Below, in pieces: positions 45,902 through 55,101 of a stretch of DNA of 64,000 nucleotides. The first letter of the stretch is position 1; each line of letters starts with the position of its first letter. Location of the stretch: positions 100,464-164,463 of the forward strand of contig JACJYT010000006.1 in NCBI GenBank assembly GCA_020635975.1, in the 5' to 3' direction. The stretch is from Chitinophagales bacterium (lineage in GTDB: Bacteria > Bacteroidota > Bacteroidia > Chitinophagales > UBA8649). The notes beneath the pieces are model-generated. The model was not told the origin of the DNA. It searched no databases and was given only the letters and a program-made list of their open reading frames with translations. A program made the translations under genes and the position numbers.

Positions 45902-47142
45902 AAAATTTTAATAAAATATCGATGCTTTTGGGATGCTTTATCCTAATAAGTCTTAGCATAAAAGCACAAAGTTTGGAAAATTTTCTAGAAGATGCATATG
46001 CCAATAATCCTGAATTAAAAGCCCTGCAATTGGAATACGAAAGCGCGCTAGAAAGAGGGAAACAAGTCAACCAATTGTCCGACCCTCAGCTTGGTATAGG
46101 CGTTCCTGTTCTTCGTCCAGAAACTAGAGTTGGACCGCAAGTACTAATGGTCAATGCCAGTCAAATGTTTCCGTGGTTTGGCACTTTAAAAACGAAGGAA
46201 GACATTGCCTTAACAATGGCTAAAACTAAGTATGAACGCATTGCCTTAACTCGGTTGAACTTGAATTATCTTATTGAAACTAGCTATTACGAACTGTTTC
46301 TTATTCAAGAAAAACAAGAAATTCTTAAGAAGCATATTGCACTATTTAAAGGTTTAGAAAATTCATCTTTAAGCAAAGTTTCTAGTGGTAGTGCTTCCGT
46401 GGCAGATGTTTTAAGCCTGCAAATAAAAGGTTCAGAACTGGCTCAACAAATTGAAATTTTAGAGCTACAAAAACAAGAATTCTATGCGCTTGTTAACGCT
46501 AAAGTTAATCGAAGCATTGATGAAAAAATAAATCTAGAAGGGAACTACAGGAGCTTAGCATTAATTGAATACGATTTGACTAAATATGAAGAAAAAATTA
46601 TTGAATTCCATCCATTAATCCAACAATTAAATTGGCAAATTGAAAGCTCAGAAAAAGAGCAAAAATTAAATAATTTGTCCGGAAAACCAACTATTGGAAT
46701 AGGCTTAGATTATGCCCTAGTCTTAAATCGAACAGATATGATTCCTATCGATAACGGCAAAGACATTTTAGTTCCAAAGATCATGGTAAGTCTGCCTATT
46801 TACAGAAAAAAATATAAAGCGAAAAATCAGGAAGAAAGCTTGATACAAGAATCTTTACATTATCAAAAAGAAGAACTGAGCAATCAGTTTTTAGCTAGGC
46901 TAGAGGGCCTTAAGTCTAAATATGATCAACAAATTTTGAACATACAATACAAACAAGCTCAGTTAGAACTTACCGCTTCTGCTTTTCAAATTTTACTAGC
47001 TGAATATAGCAATAAGAACCTCCGTTTCGACGAGTTAATACAAATCCAAAACAAGCAACTACAATACGAATTAGATGTAATAACCGCGGTGCTAAACACC
47101 TATAAAATAAAAGCTGAAATAGATCGATTAACGAATTATTAA
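45898..47142 (+). CDS. TolC-family outer-membrane channel of the Cus-type pump
   Basis: A 414-residue protein with a signal peptide (ending IKAQ). It has two coiled-coil OEP repeats, including LENFLEDAYANNPELKALQLEYESA and ASVADVLSLQIKGSELAQQIE. Translationally coupled to cusA. It should form the outer-membrane exit duct (CusC role), although it lacks the lipobox of E. coli CusC. Confidence 0.9.
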   Translation: MKNFNKISMLLGCFILISLSIKAQSLENFLEDAYANNPELKALQLEYESALERGKQVNQLSDPQLGIGVPVLRPETRVGPQVLMVNASQMFPWFGTLKTKEDIALTMAKTKYERIALTRLNLNYLIETSYYELFLIQEKQEILKKHIALFKGLENSSLSKVSSGSASVADVLSLQIKGSELAQQIEILELQKQEFYALVNAKVNRSIDEKINLEGNYRSLALIEYDLTKYEEKIIEFHPLIQQLNWQIESSEKEQKLNNLSGKPTIGIGLDYALVLNRTDMIPIDNGKDILVPKIMVSLPIYRKKYKAKNQEESLIQESLHYQKEELSNQFLARLEGLKSKYDQQILNIQYKQAQLELTASAFQILLAEYSNKNLRFDELIQIQNKQLQYELDVITAVLNTYKIKAEIDRLTNY

Positions 47143-47149
47143 AAAACAA

Positions 47150-49630
47150 ATGATGATGACACATACATATAAAATAGAAGGGATGTCCTGTAGCGGATGT
47201 ATTGCCACAGTGGAATCAAAACTAGGCGCAATTGAGGGAGTAGACAAGGTGAATGTAGATTTAAAAAATCAAGAAGCCACAATCTCTATGTCCACGCATA
47301 CCCCATTAAGCGTTTTACAAAAAGCACTGGAGGGCACTCACTATACCATTTATTCGGCGGGTCACGATAAGCACATAAAACCTAAAGAGGTAAAAAATGG
47401 AAATGGCACCTACTATTGTCCTATGCATTGCGAAGGAGAAAAAACTTATAACAAACCAGGCGACTGCCCAGTTTGCGGGATGCATTTAGTAGAGGAAGTT
47501 TCCTTAAAAGCTACGGCACAACAATATACATGTCCTATGCATCCAAAAGTTGTAAAAGATAAGTCAGGGGCATGTCCAATTTGCGGAATGGATTTAGTGC
47601 CTTTAAAAGCAAACGAATCAGAAGAACAAAAAAATTATCATGCGCTATTAAAAAAATTCTGGATTGCAGCCGCTTTCACGCTACCAATATTTTTGATAGC
47701 CATGTCAGAGATGATTCCTAATAATCCTTTGTACCGGGTTTTATCCATGAAATATTGGAACTGGATTCAATTTACCCTCTCCTTGCCTGTTGTGTTTTAT
47801 GCTACTTGGATGTTCTTTGAAAGAGCCTACAAATCCATAATTACCATGAACTTAAACATGTTTACTCTAATTGGCATTGGGGCTGGAGTTTCTTGGATTT
47901 TCAGTCTAATAGGTCTCTTGATTCCCGGGGTCTTTCCAGATCAATTTAAAACTGAGTTTGGAACGGTGCATGTTTATTTTGAAGCCGCTACAGTTATCTT
48001 AACGCTAGTACTTTTAGGCCAATTATTAGAAGCAAAAGCACATAGCAAAACCAATTCGGCTGTGAAAGAATTATTAAAACTAGCACCCAACAAAGCGGTT
48101 AAACTGGAAGATGGAAAAGAAATTGAAATTGCCATTGATGCCATTAAAGTTGGAGATTTATTGAGAGTTAAGCCTGGCGACAAAATTCCAGTGGATGGTG
48201 CAATAACTGAAGGAACAAGTGCCATAGATATGTCTATGATTACTGGGGAACCTATTCCTATTGAAAAATCTGAAGGAGACAAAGTGGTTGCTGCTACCAT
48301 AAACGGAACGAGCTCCTTTGTTATGAAGGCAGAAAAAATTGGAGCAGACACGCTACTCTCACAGATTATTGAAATGGTCAACAATGCTAGTAGAAGTAGA
48401 GCACCTATTCAAAAACTGGCAGATAAAATTTCGGGTTATTTTGTTCCTATCGTCATTTTAGTTTCCATCATCACTTTTACTATTTGGATGATTTGGGGGC
48501 CCGACCCTAAACTAGTTTTCGCCTTTGTTAATGCCATTGCGGTCTTAATAATCGCTTGTCCCTGTGCTCTAGGATTGGCAACGCCGATGTCGGTAATGGT
48601 GGGCGTAGGTAAAGGCGCTCAATTAGGTGTATTGATAAAAAATGCAGAAGCATTAGAAAAAATGAATGAAATAGATGTTCTAATTATAGATAAAACCGGA
48701 ACAGTAACTGAAGGTAAACCTTCCGTAGAAAAAATTATCGCTAGTGCGAACGAAGACGAAACTTCGCTCTTACAATTAGTGGCATCTGTAAACCAACAAA
48801 GTGAGCATCCTTTGGCTGAAGCTACAGTTAACTATGCAAAATCAAAGAAGCTTAGTTTATTTGACATAAGCAAGTTTGAATCTATAACTGGAAAAGGCGT
48901 AAGCGCTACTGTGGATGGTAAAACAATACTTGTTGGTAATGAAAAATTAATGGAAGATCATAAAGTAGAACTTGTAACAACTATTATGGAACAAGCGCAA
49001 AAAGAACAAGCGCTTGGTAAAACAGTACCTTACATTGCTGTGAACGGGCAACTTGCAGGTTTTCTAGTAATTGCAGATGCCATCAAAACAACTAGTAAAG
49101 AAGCAATAGCCAACTTACACAAGGCAGGTTTGAAAATTATAATGATGACCGGAGACAATGCATTTACAGCTAAAGCTGTTGCAGATACTTTAGGTTTAGA
49201 TGAGTTCCGCGCAGATTGTTTACCAGAAGATAAGTTAAAAAAAGTAGCTGAGCTACAAGCTACTGGTAAAAAAGTGGCAATGGCTGGAGATGGCATCAAT
49301 GACACGCCCGCACTTGCACTTGCGGATGTGGGTATTGCTATGGGAACGGGAACGGATGTAGCTATTGAAAGTTCTTCTATAACCCTATTAAAGGGTGACC
49401 TAAATGGTATACTTAAAGCTAGAATTTTAAGTGAAAAAGTAATGAGCAATATAAAACAGAATTTATTTTTTGCTTTGGCTTATAACTCTATCGGGATTCC
49501 TATTGCGGCAGGATTACTTTACCCTTTCTTTGGCATTCTTCTATCACCTATGATTGCTGCTTTAGCGATGAGTTTTAGTTCTGTTTCTGTAATAGCTAAT
49601 GCACTAAGACTAAGATCACAAAATATTTAA
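47150..49630 (+). CDS. copA: copper-exporting P1B-type ATPase with HMA and two metal-binding domains
   Basis: An 826-residue pump. The N-terminal HMA domain has MSCSGC (Cys14, Cys17). Two YHS-like heavy-metal-binding domains follow, YYCPMHCEG...CPVCGMHL and YTCPMHPKV...CPICGMDL (about residues 88-150). The membrane CPC motif is at 470-472, the phosphorylated Asp514 is in DKTGT, and the N-domain has SEHPLAEA. MTGDN and AGDGINDTPALA complete the ATPase core. CPC plus HMA indicates Cu(I)/Ag(I) export to the periplasm. Three consecutive ATG codons (47150-47158) leave the exact start open. Confidence 0.96.
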   Translation: MMMTHTYKIEGMSCSGCIATVESKLGAIEGVDKVNVDLKNQEATISMSTHTPLSVLQKALEGTHYTIYSAGHDKHIKPKEVKNGNGTYYCPMHCEGEKTYNKPGDCPVCGMHLVEEVSLKATAQQYTCPMHPKVVKDKSGACPICGMDLVPLKANESEEQKNYHALLKKFWIAAAFTLPIFLIAMSEMIPNNPLYRVLSMKYWNWIQFTLSLPVVFYATWMFFERAYKSIITMNLNMFTLIGIGAGVSWIFSLIGLLIPGVFPDQFKTEFGTVHVYFEAATVILTLVLLGQLLEAKAHSKTNSAVKELLKLAPNKAVKLEDGKEIEIAIDAIKVGDLLRVKPGDKIPVDGAITEGTSAIDMSMITGEPIPIEKSEGDKVVAATINGTSSFVMKAEKIGADTLLSQIIEMVNNASRSRAPIQKLADKISGYFVPIVILVSIITFTIWMIWGPDPKLVFAFVNAIAVLIIACPCALGLATPMSVMVGVGKGAQLGVLIKNAEALEKMNEIDVLIIDKTGTVTEGKPSVEKIIASANEDETSLLQLVASVNQQSEHPLAEATVNYAKSKKLSLFDISKFESITGKGVSATVDGKTILVGNEKLMEDHKVELVTTIMEQAQKEQALGKTVPYIAVNGQLAGFLVIADAIKTTSKEAIANLHKAGLKIIMMTGDNAFTAKAVADTLGLDEFRADCLPEDKLKKVAELQATGKKVAMAGDGINDTPALALADVGIAMGTGTDVAIESSSITLLKGDLNGILKARILSEKVMSNIKQNLFFALAYNSIGIPIAAGLLYPFFGILLSPMIAALAMSFSSVSVIANALRLRSQNI

Positions 49631-49648
49631 AAACTAAAATTTACAACT

Positions 49649-50104
49649 ATGAAAAATTCTAATTATATAAAATTTGCTTTGATGATGATACTTTCTTTCG
49701 TCATCATGTATGCTATAATGTTTACGAATGTTGTCGAGTTAAACCATATTATGCTTAGCACTACGAGAACCTATATGGCAATTCTTATGATTTGCCCCAT
49801 GACGATTATTATGCTTCTCTTTATGTGGAAAATGTATGAAAACAAAAAGCTAAATGTAGCCATCATGGGTTTTGCTACTCTTTTGTTCTTCAGCACCTTG
49901 TTTGCTCTTAGAAATCAGAGCTTCATTAACGACATTAGTTATATGAAGGCGATGATTCCGCATCACTCTTCTGCAATTCTTACTAGCGAAAATACAAATT
50001 TTGAAGATGATCAAACACAGCAACTTGCCAATGATATTATAGCTGCACAAAAGAATGAGATAGATTTAATGGAAGAATATATCAATAGAATTCAAAATAA
50101 ATAA
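49649..50104 (+). CDS. DUF305-like membrane protein
   Basis: A 151-residue protein with three membrane helices (about 10-27, 42-61, 69-86) and a short C-terminal DUF305-like helical part. That part has Met and His residues (MKAMIPHHSSAI, His105 and His106) and EIDLMEEYINRI. DUF305 proteins often accompany copper resistance and may carry periplasmic metal. It is 18 nt after copA and 2 nt before the adaptor gene. Confidence 0.85.
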   Translation: MKNSNYIKFALMMILSFVIMYAIMFTNVVELNHIMLSTTRTYMAILMICPMTIIMLLFMWKMYENKKLNVAIMGFATLLFFSTLFALRNQSFINDISYMKAMIPHHSSAILTSENTNFEDDQTQQLANDIIAAQKNEIDLMEEYINRIQNK

Positions 50105-50106
50105 AA

Positions 50107-51861
50107 ATGAAAAAACTAAGCTATATAATACCTATTGTTACTGCCTTAATTGGCTTGTTTTTAGGTTATTTAATCTTCTCCTCCAAAACAGGAAATGAAG
50201 ATAACCATGTCCATACTGAAACTGAAAATTCTAATACTCAAATTTGGACCTGTTCTATGCATCCCCAAATCAGGCAAAACGAACCTGGCTCCTGCCCTAT
50301 ATGCGGTATGGATTTAATTCCCTTAGCTGCTGCTTCTAGTTCAAATAGCAATCCCTATATTTTCGAAATGACAGAAGATGCGGTTAAGCTTGCTAATATC
50401 CAAACCATAATTGTAGGTGATGCAAATAACACTTTTTCAGGTTCGCTTAAACTCAATGGTAAAATTCAAGTGAATGAAACCGAAGCAGCGAGTTTAGTAG
50501 CCCATCTTCCAGGTAGAATTGAACGTTTATTTGTAAGCTTTACGGGTGAGGAAATAAACAAAGGAGATCGAATAGCTACTATCTATTCCCCTGAATTAGT
50601 TGCAGCTCAACGAGAGCTATTGGAGGCGAAAAAATTGATAACTATAAGCCCTGAAATTTTACAGGCAGCAAAAAATAAACTGAAGTACTGGAAGGTGGAT
50701 GATAAGTTTATTGATAAAGTTTTAGATACAGAAACTATCATTGAAAATTTCACCATTTACTCCGATCAATCTGGCGTGGTAATGCTTAAAAAAGTTACAG
50801 TTGGCGACTATGTAAAGCTTGGAGATGTTCTTTTCAATCTTCAAAATTTAGATAAACTCTGGGTTCAATTTGACGTCTATGAAAGTGATTTATCTAAAAT
50901 TTCTTTAGGTGCCGAAATTGAATTTTCAACCCCTTCTATTTCGAACAAAACTTTTAATGCCAAAATAGCTTTTATTGAGCCCACCATTAACGCAGCCACC
51001 AGAGTGGCAATAGTTAGAGCAGAAGTCAACAATTCAAGCAAACTATTAAAACCTGAAATGTTTGTTTCTGGTTTGATTAAAAGTACACAAACTACAAAAA
51101 GCGCTTCTTCAATTACTATCCCGAAATCTGCAGTATTATATACGGGTGAACGATCTGTAGTTTACCTTAAAATTCCTAACACTAACATTCCGTCTTATGA
51201 ATTCAAAGAGATAAGTTTAGGCGAGGCGAAAGGAGATTCTTATGAGGTGAAAAAAGGATTAGAAAATGGCGACGAGGTGGTTGTATATGGGGCCTTTGTT
51301 ATAGATGCGGCGGCACAACTTAACAATCAAGCCAGTATGATGAATCGAAATATTAAAGTAAGTAGTGTTGTAGAAAATAGTCTTCCAGATTACACAAAAG
51401 ATACTCCTAGTGAATTTAAAACTCAACTGGAAGATTTAACACTTGCATATCTGAATATAAAAGATGCATTAGTGGCTTCTAACAGCTCTTTGACGGCAAA
51501 ACAAGCAGGTCAATTCAGTATTAAATTAAAGGCTGTAGACATGTTACTTCTTAAAGGAAATGCCCATACGTTTTGGATGGGACTGCAAGAATTGATGAAT
51601 TCGCACATTGTTGAAATTTCAAGTTTAAACGACTTAGAAAAACAAAGAAGTCAATTTGACTTTCTAAGCCAAGCTTTAATTACCAGCTTAAAAGTATATG
51701 GCGTAGAGGAAGGCGCTTATTACATTCAACATTGCCCAATGGCAAACAAAAATAATGGTGCAGATTGGATCAGTAAAGAATTATCTATTAAAAATCCGTA
51801 TTTTGGAGATGCCATGCTGAGTTGTGGTCAAACCCAAGATACGATAGATGAAAATTATTAA
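50107..51861 (+). CDS. CusB-type RND adaptor with heavy-metal-binding and DUF3347 domains
   Basis: A 584-residue membrane fusion protein. The N-terminal anchor (5-22) is followed by a heavy-metal-binding domain (WTCSMHPQI...CPICGMDLIPL; Cys49, Met51, His52, Cys63, Cys66, Met68). The CusB-type barrel/lipoyl/hairpin core comes next (ASLVAHLPGRIERLFVSFTG). A C-terminal DUF3347 domain (about 440-575) ends in a Cys/Met-rich HCPMANKNNGADW...MLSCGQ segment. It should deliver periplasmic Cu/Ag to CusA. Confidence 0.93.
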   Translation: MKKLSYIIPIVTALIGLFLGYLIFSSKTGNEDNHVHTETENSNTQIWTCSMHPQIRQNEPGSCPICGMDLIPLAAASSSNSNPYIFEMTEDAVKLANIQTIIVGDANNTFSGSLKLNGKIQVNETEAASLVAHLPGRIERLFVSFTGEEINKGDRIATIYSPELVAAQRELLEAKKLITISPEILQAAKNKLKYWKVDDKFIDKVLDTETIIENFTIYSDQSGVVMLKKVTVGDYVKLGDVLFNLQNLDKLWVQFDVYESDLSKISLGAEIEFSTPSISNKTFNAKIAFIEPTINAATRVAIVRAEVNNSSKLLKPEMFVSGLIKSTQTTKSASSITIPKSAVLYTGERSVVYLKIPNTNIPSYEFKEISLGEAKGDSYEVKKGLENGDEVVVYGAFVIDAAAQLNNQASMMNRNIKVSSVVENSLPDYTKDTPSEFKTQLEDLTLAYLNIKDALVASNSSLTAKQAGQFSIKLKAVDMLLLKGNAHTFWMGLQELMNSHIVEISSLNDLEKQRSQFDFLSQALITSLKVYGVEEGAYYIQHCPMANKNNGADWISKELSIKNPYFGDAMLSCGQTQDTIDENY

Positions 51862-51926
51862 AATCGTATAGAATTTTAAGGGATTCAAAATCCTTAAATT
51901 ATTTATTTAACTCAAAATTTTAAATT

Positions 51927-52211
51927 ATGAAAAATTCAAAAATCACTTACTTGTTAATTGTCCTACTATCAATGGATTTTCTATTGTCATCTTGCAATAG
52001 CAATTCGACCGAACAAAACACTGAAGAAAACCTTGAAGTTGGTATAGAAGAAAGTACTGAATTAGGAAAAGAATACACTTCTGCATATGTATGTCCAATG
52101 CATTGCGAAGGCAGTGGAAGTGAAACTCCAGGAAATTGTCCAGTATGTAATATGGAGTATCAAGAGAACGGAAATCTTCAGATGGAAGATCACGAAGGAC
52201 ATAACGATTAA
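51927..52211 (+). CDS. small lipoprotein with one heavy-metal-binding domain
   Basis: A 94-residue lipoprotein with lipobox LLSSC (Cys23). It has a single YHS-like metal domain with ligands Cys56, Met58, His59, Cys60 and Cys71, Cys74, Met76 (VCPMHCEG...CPVCNM). A histidine-rich tail ends MEDHEGHND. It probably buffers or hands over Cu/Ag at the membrane surface. It lies 65 nt after the adaptor. Confidence 0.87.
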   Translation: MKNSKITYLLIVLLSMDFLLSSCNSNSTEQNTEENLEVGIEESTELGKEYTSAYVCPMHCEGSGSETPGNCPVCNMEYQENGNLQMEDHEGHND

Positions 52212-52232
52212 AGATTTTAAATTGTAAAGAGC

Positions 52233-52799
52233 ATGAAATCTAAAACATATATTATTCGTAACATGGTTTGTCAAAGGTGCGTTGAAGCCGTTGAAGAAGT
52301 ATTTGCGAGCATGGACTTAAAGGACACTAAAGTTGAATTAGGTGTTGTAGAAACCCTTATACCTGATCATTTCTTTGAAGAAGCACTTCAAGAAAAACTT
52401 CAAAATCGAGGTTTTGATTTAGTTAAATCCAAAGAAGAAATTTTAGTAGAGAAAACGAAAGCTGCCATTGTTAAATTGGTACACCTTCTAGAAGAGAACC
52501 CTTTGTTGACCAACTCAGTTTGGCTAGAAAATGAGTTACAAGAAAATTACCAAAAAATCAGTAGAAACTTCTCCAATGAAACTGACACAACATTGGAGAA
52601 GTATCTCATTTTGCATAAAATTGAAAAAGCAAAAGAGTTGATTCAATACAATCAACTTTCCTTGGAAGCTATTGCATACAAATTAGCTTATAAAAGCTTA
52701 TCTCATTTCAGTAAACAATTCAAGGAAATTGAAAAAATATCCTTGTCGAAATTCCGTAAAAACCTAGAATCAAAGAGAAAGCGATTGGACGATTTATAA
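52233..52799 (+). CDS. HMA-AraC fusion transcription regulator (metal sensor candidate)
   Basis: A 188-residue protein with an N-terminal HMA-like fold (residues ~3-70; MVCQRCVEAVEEVF with Cys13 and Cys16). Its C-terminal AraC-type helix-turn-helix runs from about 115 to 180, with QLSLEAIAYKLAYKSLSHFSKQFK as the two-helix core. A copper-chaperone fold fused to a DNA-binding domain suggests direct Cu/Ag sensing. It lies 21 nt after the metal-binding lipoprotein, last in the 41652-52799 island, so it may autoregulate the cluster. Confidence 0.85.
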   Translation: MKSKTYIIRNMVCQRCVEAVEEVFASMDLKDTKVELGVVETLIPDHFFEEALQEKLQNRGFDLVKSKEEILVEKTKAAIVKLVHLLEENPLLTNSVWLENELQENYQKISRNFSNETDTTLEKYLILHKIEKAKELIQYNQLSLEAIAYKLAYKSLSHFSKQFKEIEKISLSKFRKNLESKRKRLDDL

Positions 52800-52821
52800 A
52801 AAATTAAACAATACGTCGTTA

Positions 52822-54909
52822 TTACTCCTTAACTATTTTTTTAAGCGTTTTACTAGTTTCAGTTTTCACTTCTAAGAAGTAAATTCCGGTTTCGAAATTT
52901 GAAAGATTAATGCTTAACTTGCTTTCATTAATTTTAAGGTATCCAGCAATTCTGGCGCCAAGTGAGTTATATAAATTTATTTCAAATTCACCATAACTTT
53001 CTAAAGGTAAAACTACATTAACATTATTAATAGTTGGATTAGGGTAAACACTTACCTTATCGGCCAATTCCTGATCAGTAATACTTGTAGAAGTATCTAT
53101 AACAGCAGTAACATTAATTTTATTCACCGTATTCTCTTCGGCATCAACATACCAAATTCTACCTTCTGGTCCTATTTTAATCCCCATTAAACCTGTAGCA
53201 CCAGTGTTTATAGTTGTTAGAAGTGTTGGTGTGCTGTTTGAAATATCGTAAAGTAAAATATCCCCATTAGCATAATCGCCAACGATTAATTTATTTCCCA
53301 ATAAATCTATACCACAAGGCGTAGTAAGACCAGTTGAAATATAGGTGCCAAAATCTACACCTGTTACTTCTGCATGCACAGCTAAAGTTTCGTTTATTTC
53401 AGGAAGATTAGGATTTGAGATAGTACCAGAATTAATATCCATTCTCACAACTCTAGAGTTCTTATGGTCAGCAAAATACATCCATCCCGTTGCTTTATCT
53501 ACAATCATATGATTAGGAATTTCAATTCCGTCTCTTTCTACAAAAACTTCACTATATCGATAAATTTCTCCATTATCATGGTCGTCTTTTCCTGGTCCAT
53601 GGTCACTGTTGAAGGCATACTTCACTATTTCCTTATTATAGGAATCATATACAAAGTAGGTGTTATATTCTACATGAGCTATTCCCATGCATAAAGGGCT
53701 GCCATGTAACATATCTAAATGACTTCCATTATAATCTGCAGTTGGAGGATTTCCAATAACTCCATAAATAGAAAAATCACTACTCCATAATGCTGGTCCT
53801 GTAAATGTACCCCCGTTATGATTGGCATCTAAAACGCCTGTAGAATTCGCCCAATTTCCATTTTCACCAAATGCTATGGCTGTAGGTAAAGATAGAAAGT
53901 GCCATGCATTGCCATCCTGAACATAATTCGCTACTTGGTTGGGTTCTCCAGCATTACTCAAGCTTACTGTGCTGCCCCCAGTAGCCTCTGTTCCTTTATT
54001 CACAATCCACAATTCCTTTTTAGAAAGCTGAGGATGAAAATCCAAATCTCTTGGATGATTCACTTGATCAGAAGAATTTGCAATCTCTTCTATTGTATAT
54101 GGTTCTGTGATATAAGAATTCAAAATATCTGGTTGCGGAATAGAAATATTTACTGATTTCACATTATGATCATTACTTAGGTTATCATCGCTTACTTGCC
54201 CATTAACATTAGATACCCATACATCCACATCAAACCAGCCAGTTGCACTTGCATTCCAAAGAATAGGGTGAGTAAACTCAACTTCTTCTCCTCTCGGAAT
54301 ATTTAAACCACTCAGTGAATAAGTCTCTGTAGCCCCACCCTCTATGGCATAATTAAAATCGAAAGATGTAATATTACTTTGTCCCATATTCATAAACTCC
54401 GCTTTAATATCTACATCCCCAAGTATTGTATAATCAAAAACGAAATTATGATGAGTCGATAAATCTAATTGTGGAGGTTCAGCCACTTGAAAAGTTAATG
54501 AGGTTGCTGATCCGCTAGCTGCAAATTGCATCATTTCAAAACCATTGACCTTCACCACAAAATTTGGTCCGCCATCTCCATAATCATCAATAATATGAAT
54601 ATCAAAATAAGCCCCAGCGCTTAAGCAGAAAGGACCTTCTGTAATTGTGATATTATCTCCGTAGCCATTTCCCACGGTGGCATCTCGCTGCCCCCCGCCA
54701 CTACAGCCTACTTGAAAACTATTTCCACCAGAATACAGGGTTCCTACACCACATGCATTTCCCGATGGCACTAAATTCCAATAGGTCTCGTAACCCCAAT
54801 TATCTGTGCTAATTTCAAGAGTCACCTCCATTTCTCCAACAGGACATTGCGCCACACTGAAAGAATAGAAAAAGAAAGCAGTAAAAAAGGAAAGTATAAA
54901 TGATTTCAT
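52822..54909 (-). CDS. T9SS-exported NHL-like repeat protein
   Basis: I set the start at the ATG at 54909, giving a signal peptide ending SVAQ. An upstream extension would place 14 residues before it. The ~695-residue protein has an N-terminal beta domain (CPVGEMEVTLEISTDNWGYE), a CARDB-like region, and NHL/SMP-30-like propeller repeats (GEIYRYSEVFVERDGIEIPN, GWMYFADHKNSRVVRMDI). It ends in a T9SS sorting domain (VSVYPNPTINNVNVVL; last ~75 residues). It converges on the copper island with 22 nt between stops. Confidence 0.85.
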   Translation of the reverse strand: MKSFILSFFTAFFFYSFSVAQCPVGEMEVTLEISTDNWGYETYWNLVPSGNACGVGTLYSGGNSFQVGCSGGGQRDATVGNGYGDNITITEGPFCLSAGAYFDIHIIDDYGDGGPNFVVKVNGFEMMQFAASGSATSLTFQVAEPPQLDLSTHHNFVFDYTILGDVDIKAEFMNMGQSNITSFDFNYAIEGGATETYSLSGLNIPRGEEVEFTHPILWNASATGWFDVDVWVSNVNGQVSDDNLSNDHNVKSVNISIPQPDILNSYITEPYTIEEIANSSDQVNHPRDLDFHPQLSKKELWIVNKGTEATGGSTVSLSNAGEPNQVANYVQDGNAWHFLSLPTAIAFGENGNWANSTGVLDANHNGGTFTGPALWSSDFSIYGVIGNPPTADYNGSHLDMLHGSPLCMGIAHVEYNTYFVYDSYNKEIVKYAFNSDHGPGKDDHDNGEIYRYSEVFVERDGIEIPNHMIVDKATGWMYFADHKNSRVVRMDINSGTISNPNLPEINETLAVHAEVTGVDFGTYISTGLTTPCGIDLLGNKLIVGDYANGDILLYDISNSTPTLLTTINTGATGLMGIKIGPEGRIWYVDAEENTVNKINVTAVIDTSTSITDQELADKVSVYPNPTINNVNVVLPLESYGEFEINLYNSLGARIAGYLKINESKLSINLSNFETGIYFLEVKTETSKTLKKIVKE

Positions 54910-55070
54910 AAGTGTTTTTGTTTTCCTAAAGTTAATAAAAATGACTGCCAATCAAAAAAAAGGGAATTCAAAGCTTCCACTTTACTTGATAATACAAGTT
55001 TCTGACAAAATTCTGCTAAAGAGCTGTTCTAGTAGAGTGAAATTCTGCATTACAGGTGACAAAAATAAAT

Positions 55071-55078
55071 TATCTTTG
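55071..55078 (+). promoter_or_regulatory. -7 promoter element
   Basis: TATCTTTG fits TAnnTTTG and ends 23 nt before the ATG at 55102. Confidence 0.5.
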
Positions 55079-55101
55079 ATTTAACACCTAAAATAATAAA
55101 T

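Noticed and set aside
53464..53694. plus-strand open frame within the NHL-like gene
   Set aside because: It is antisense to a well-supported exported protein and resembles no known family.
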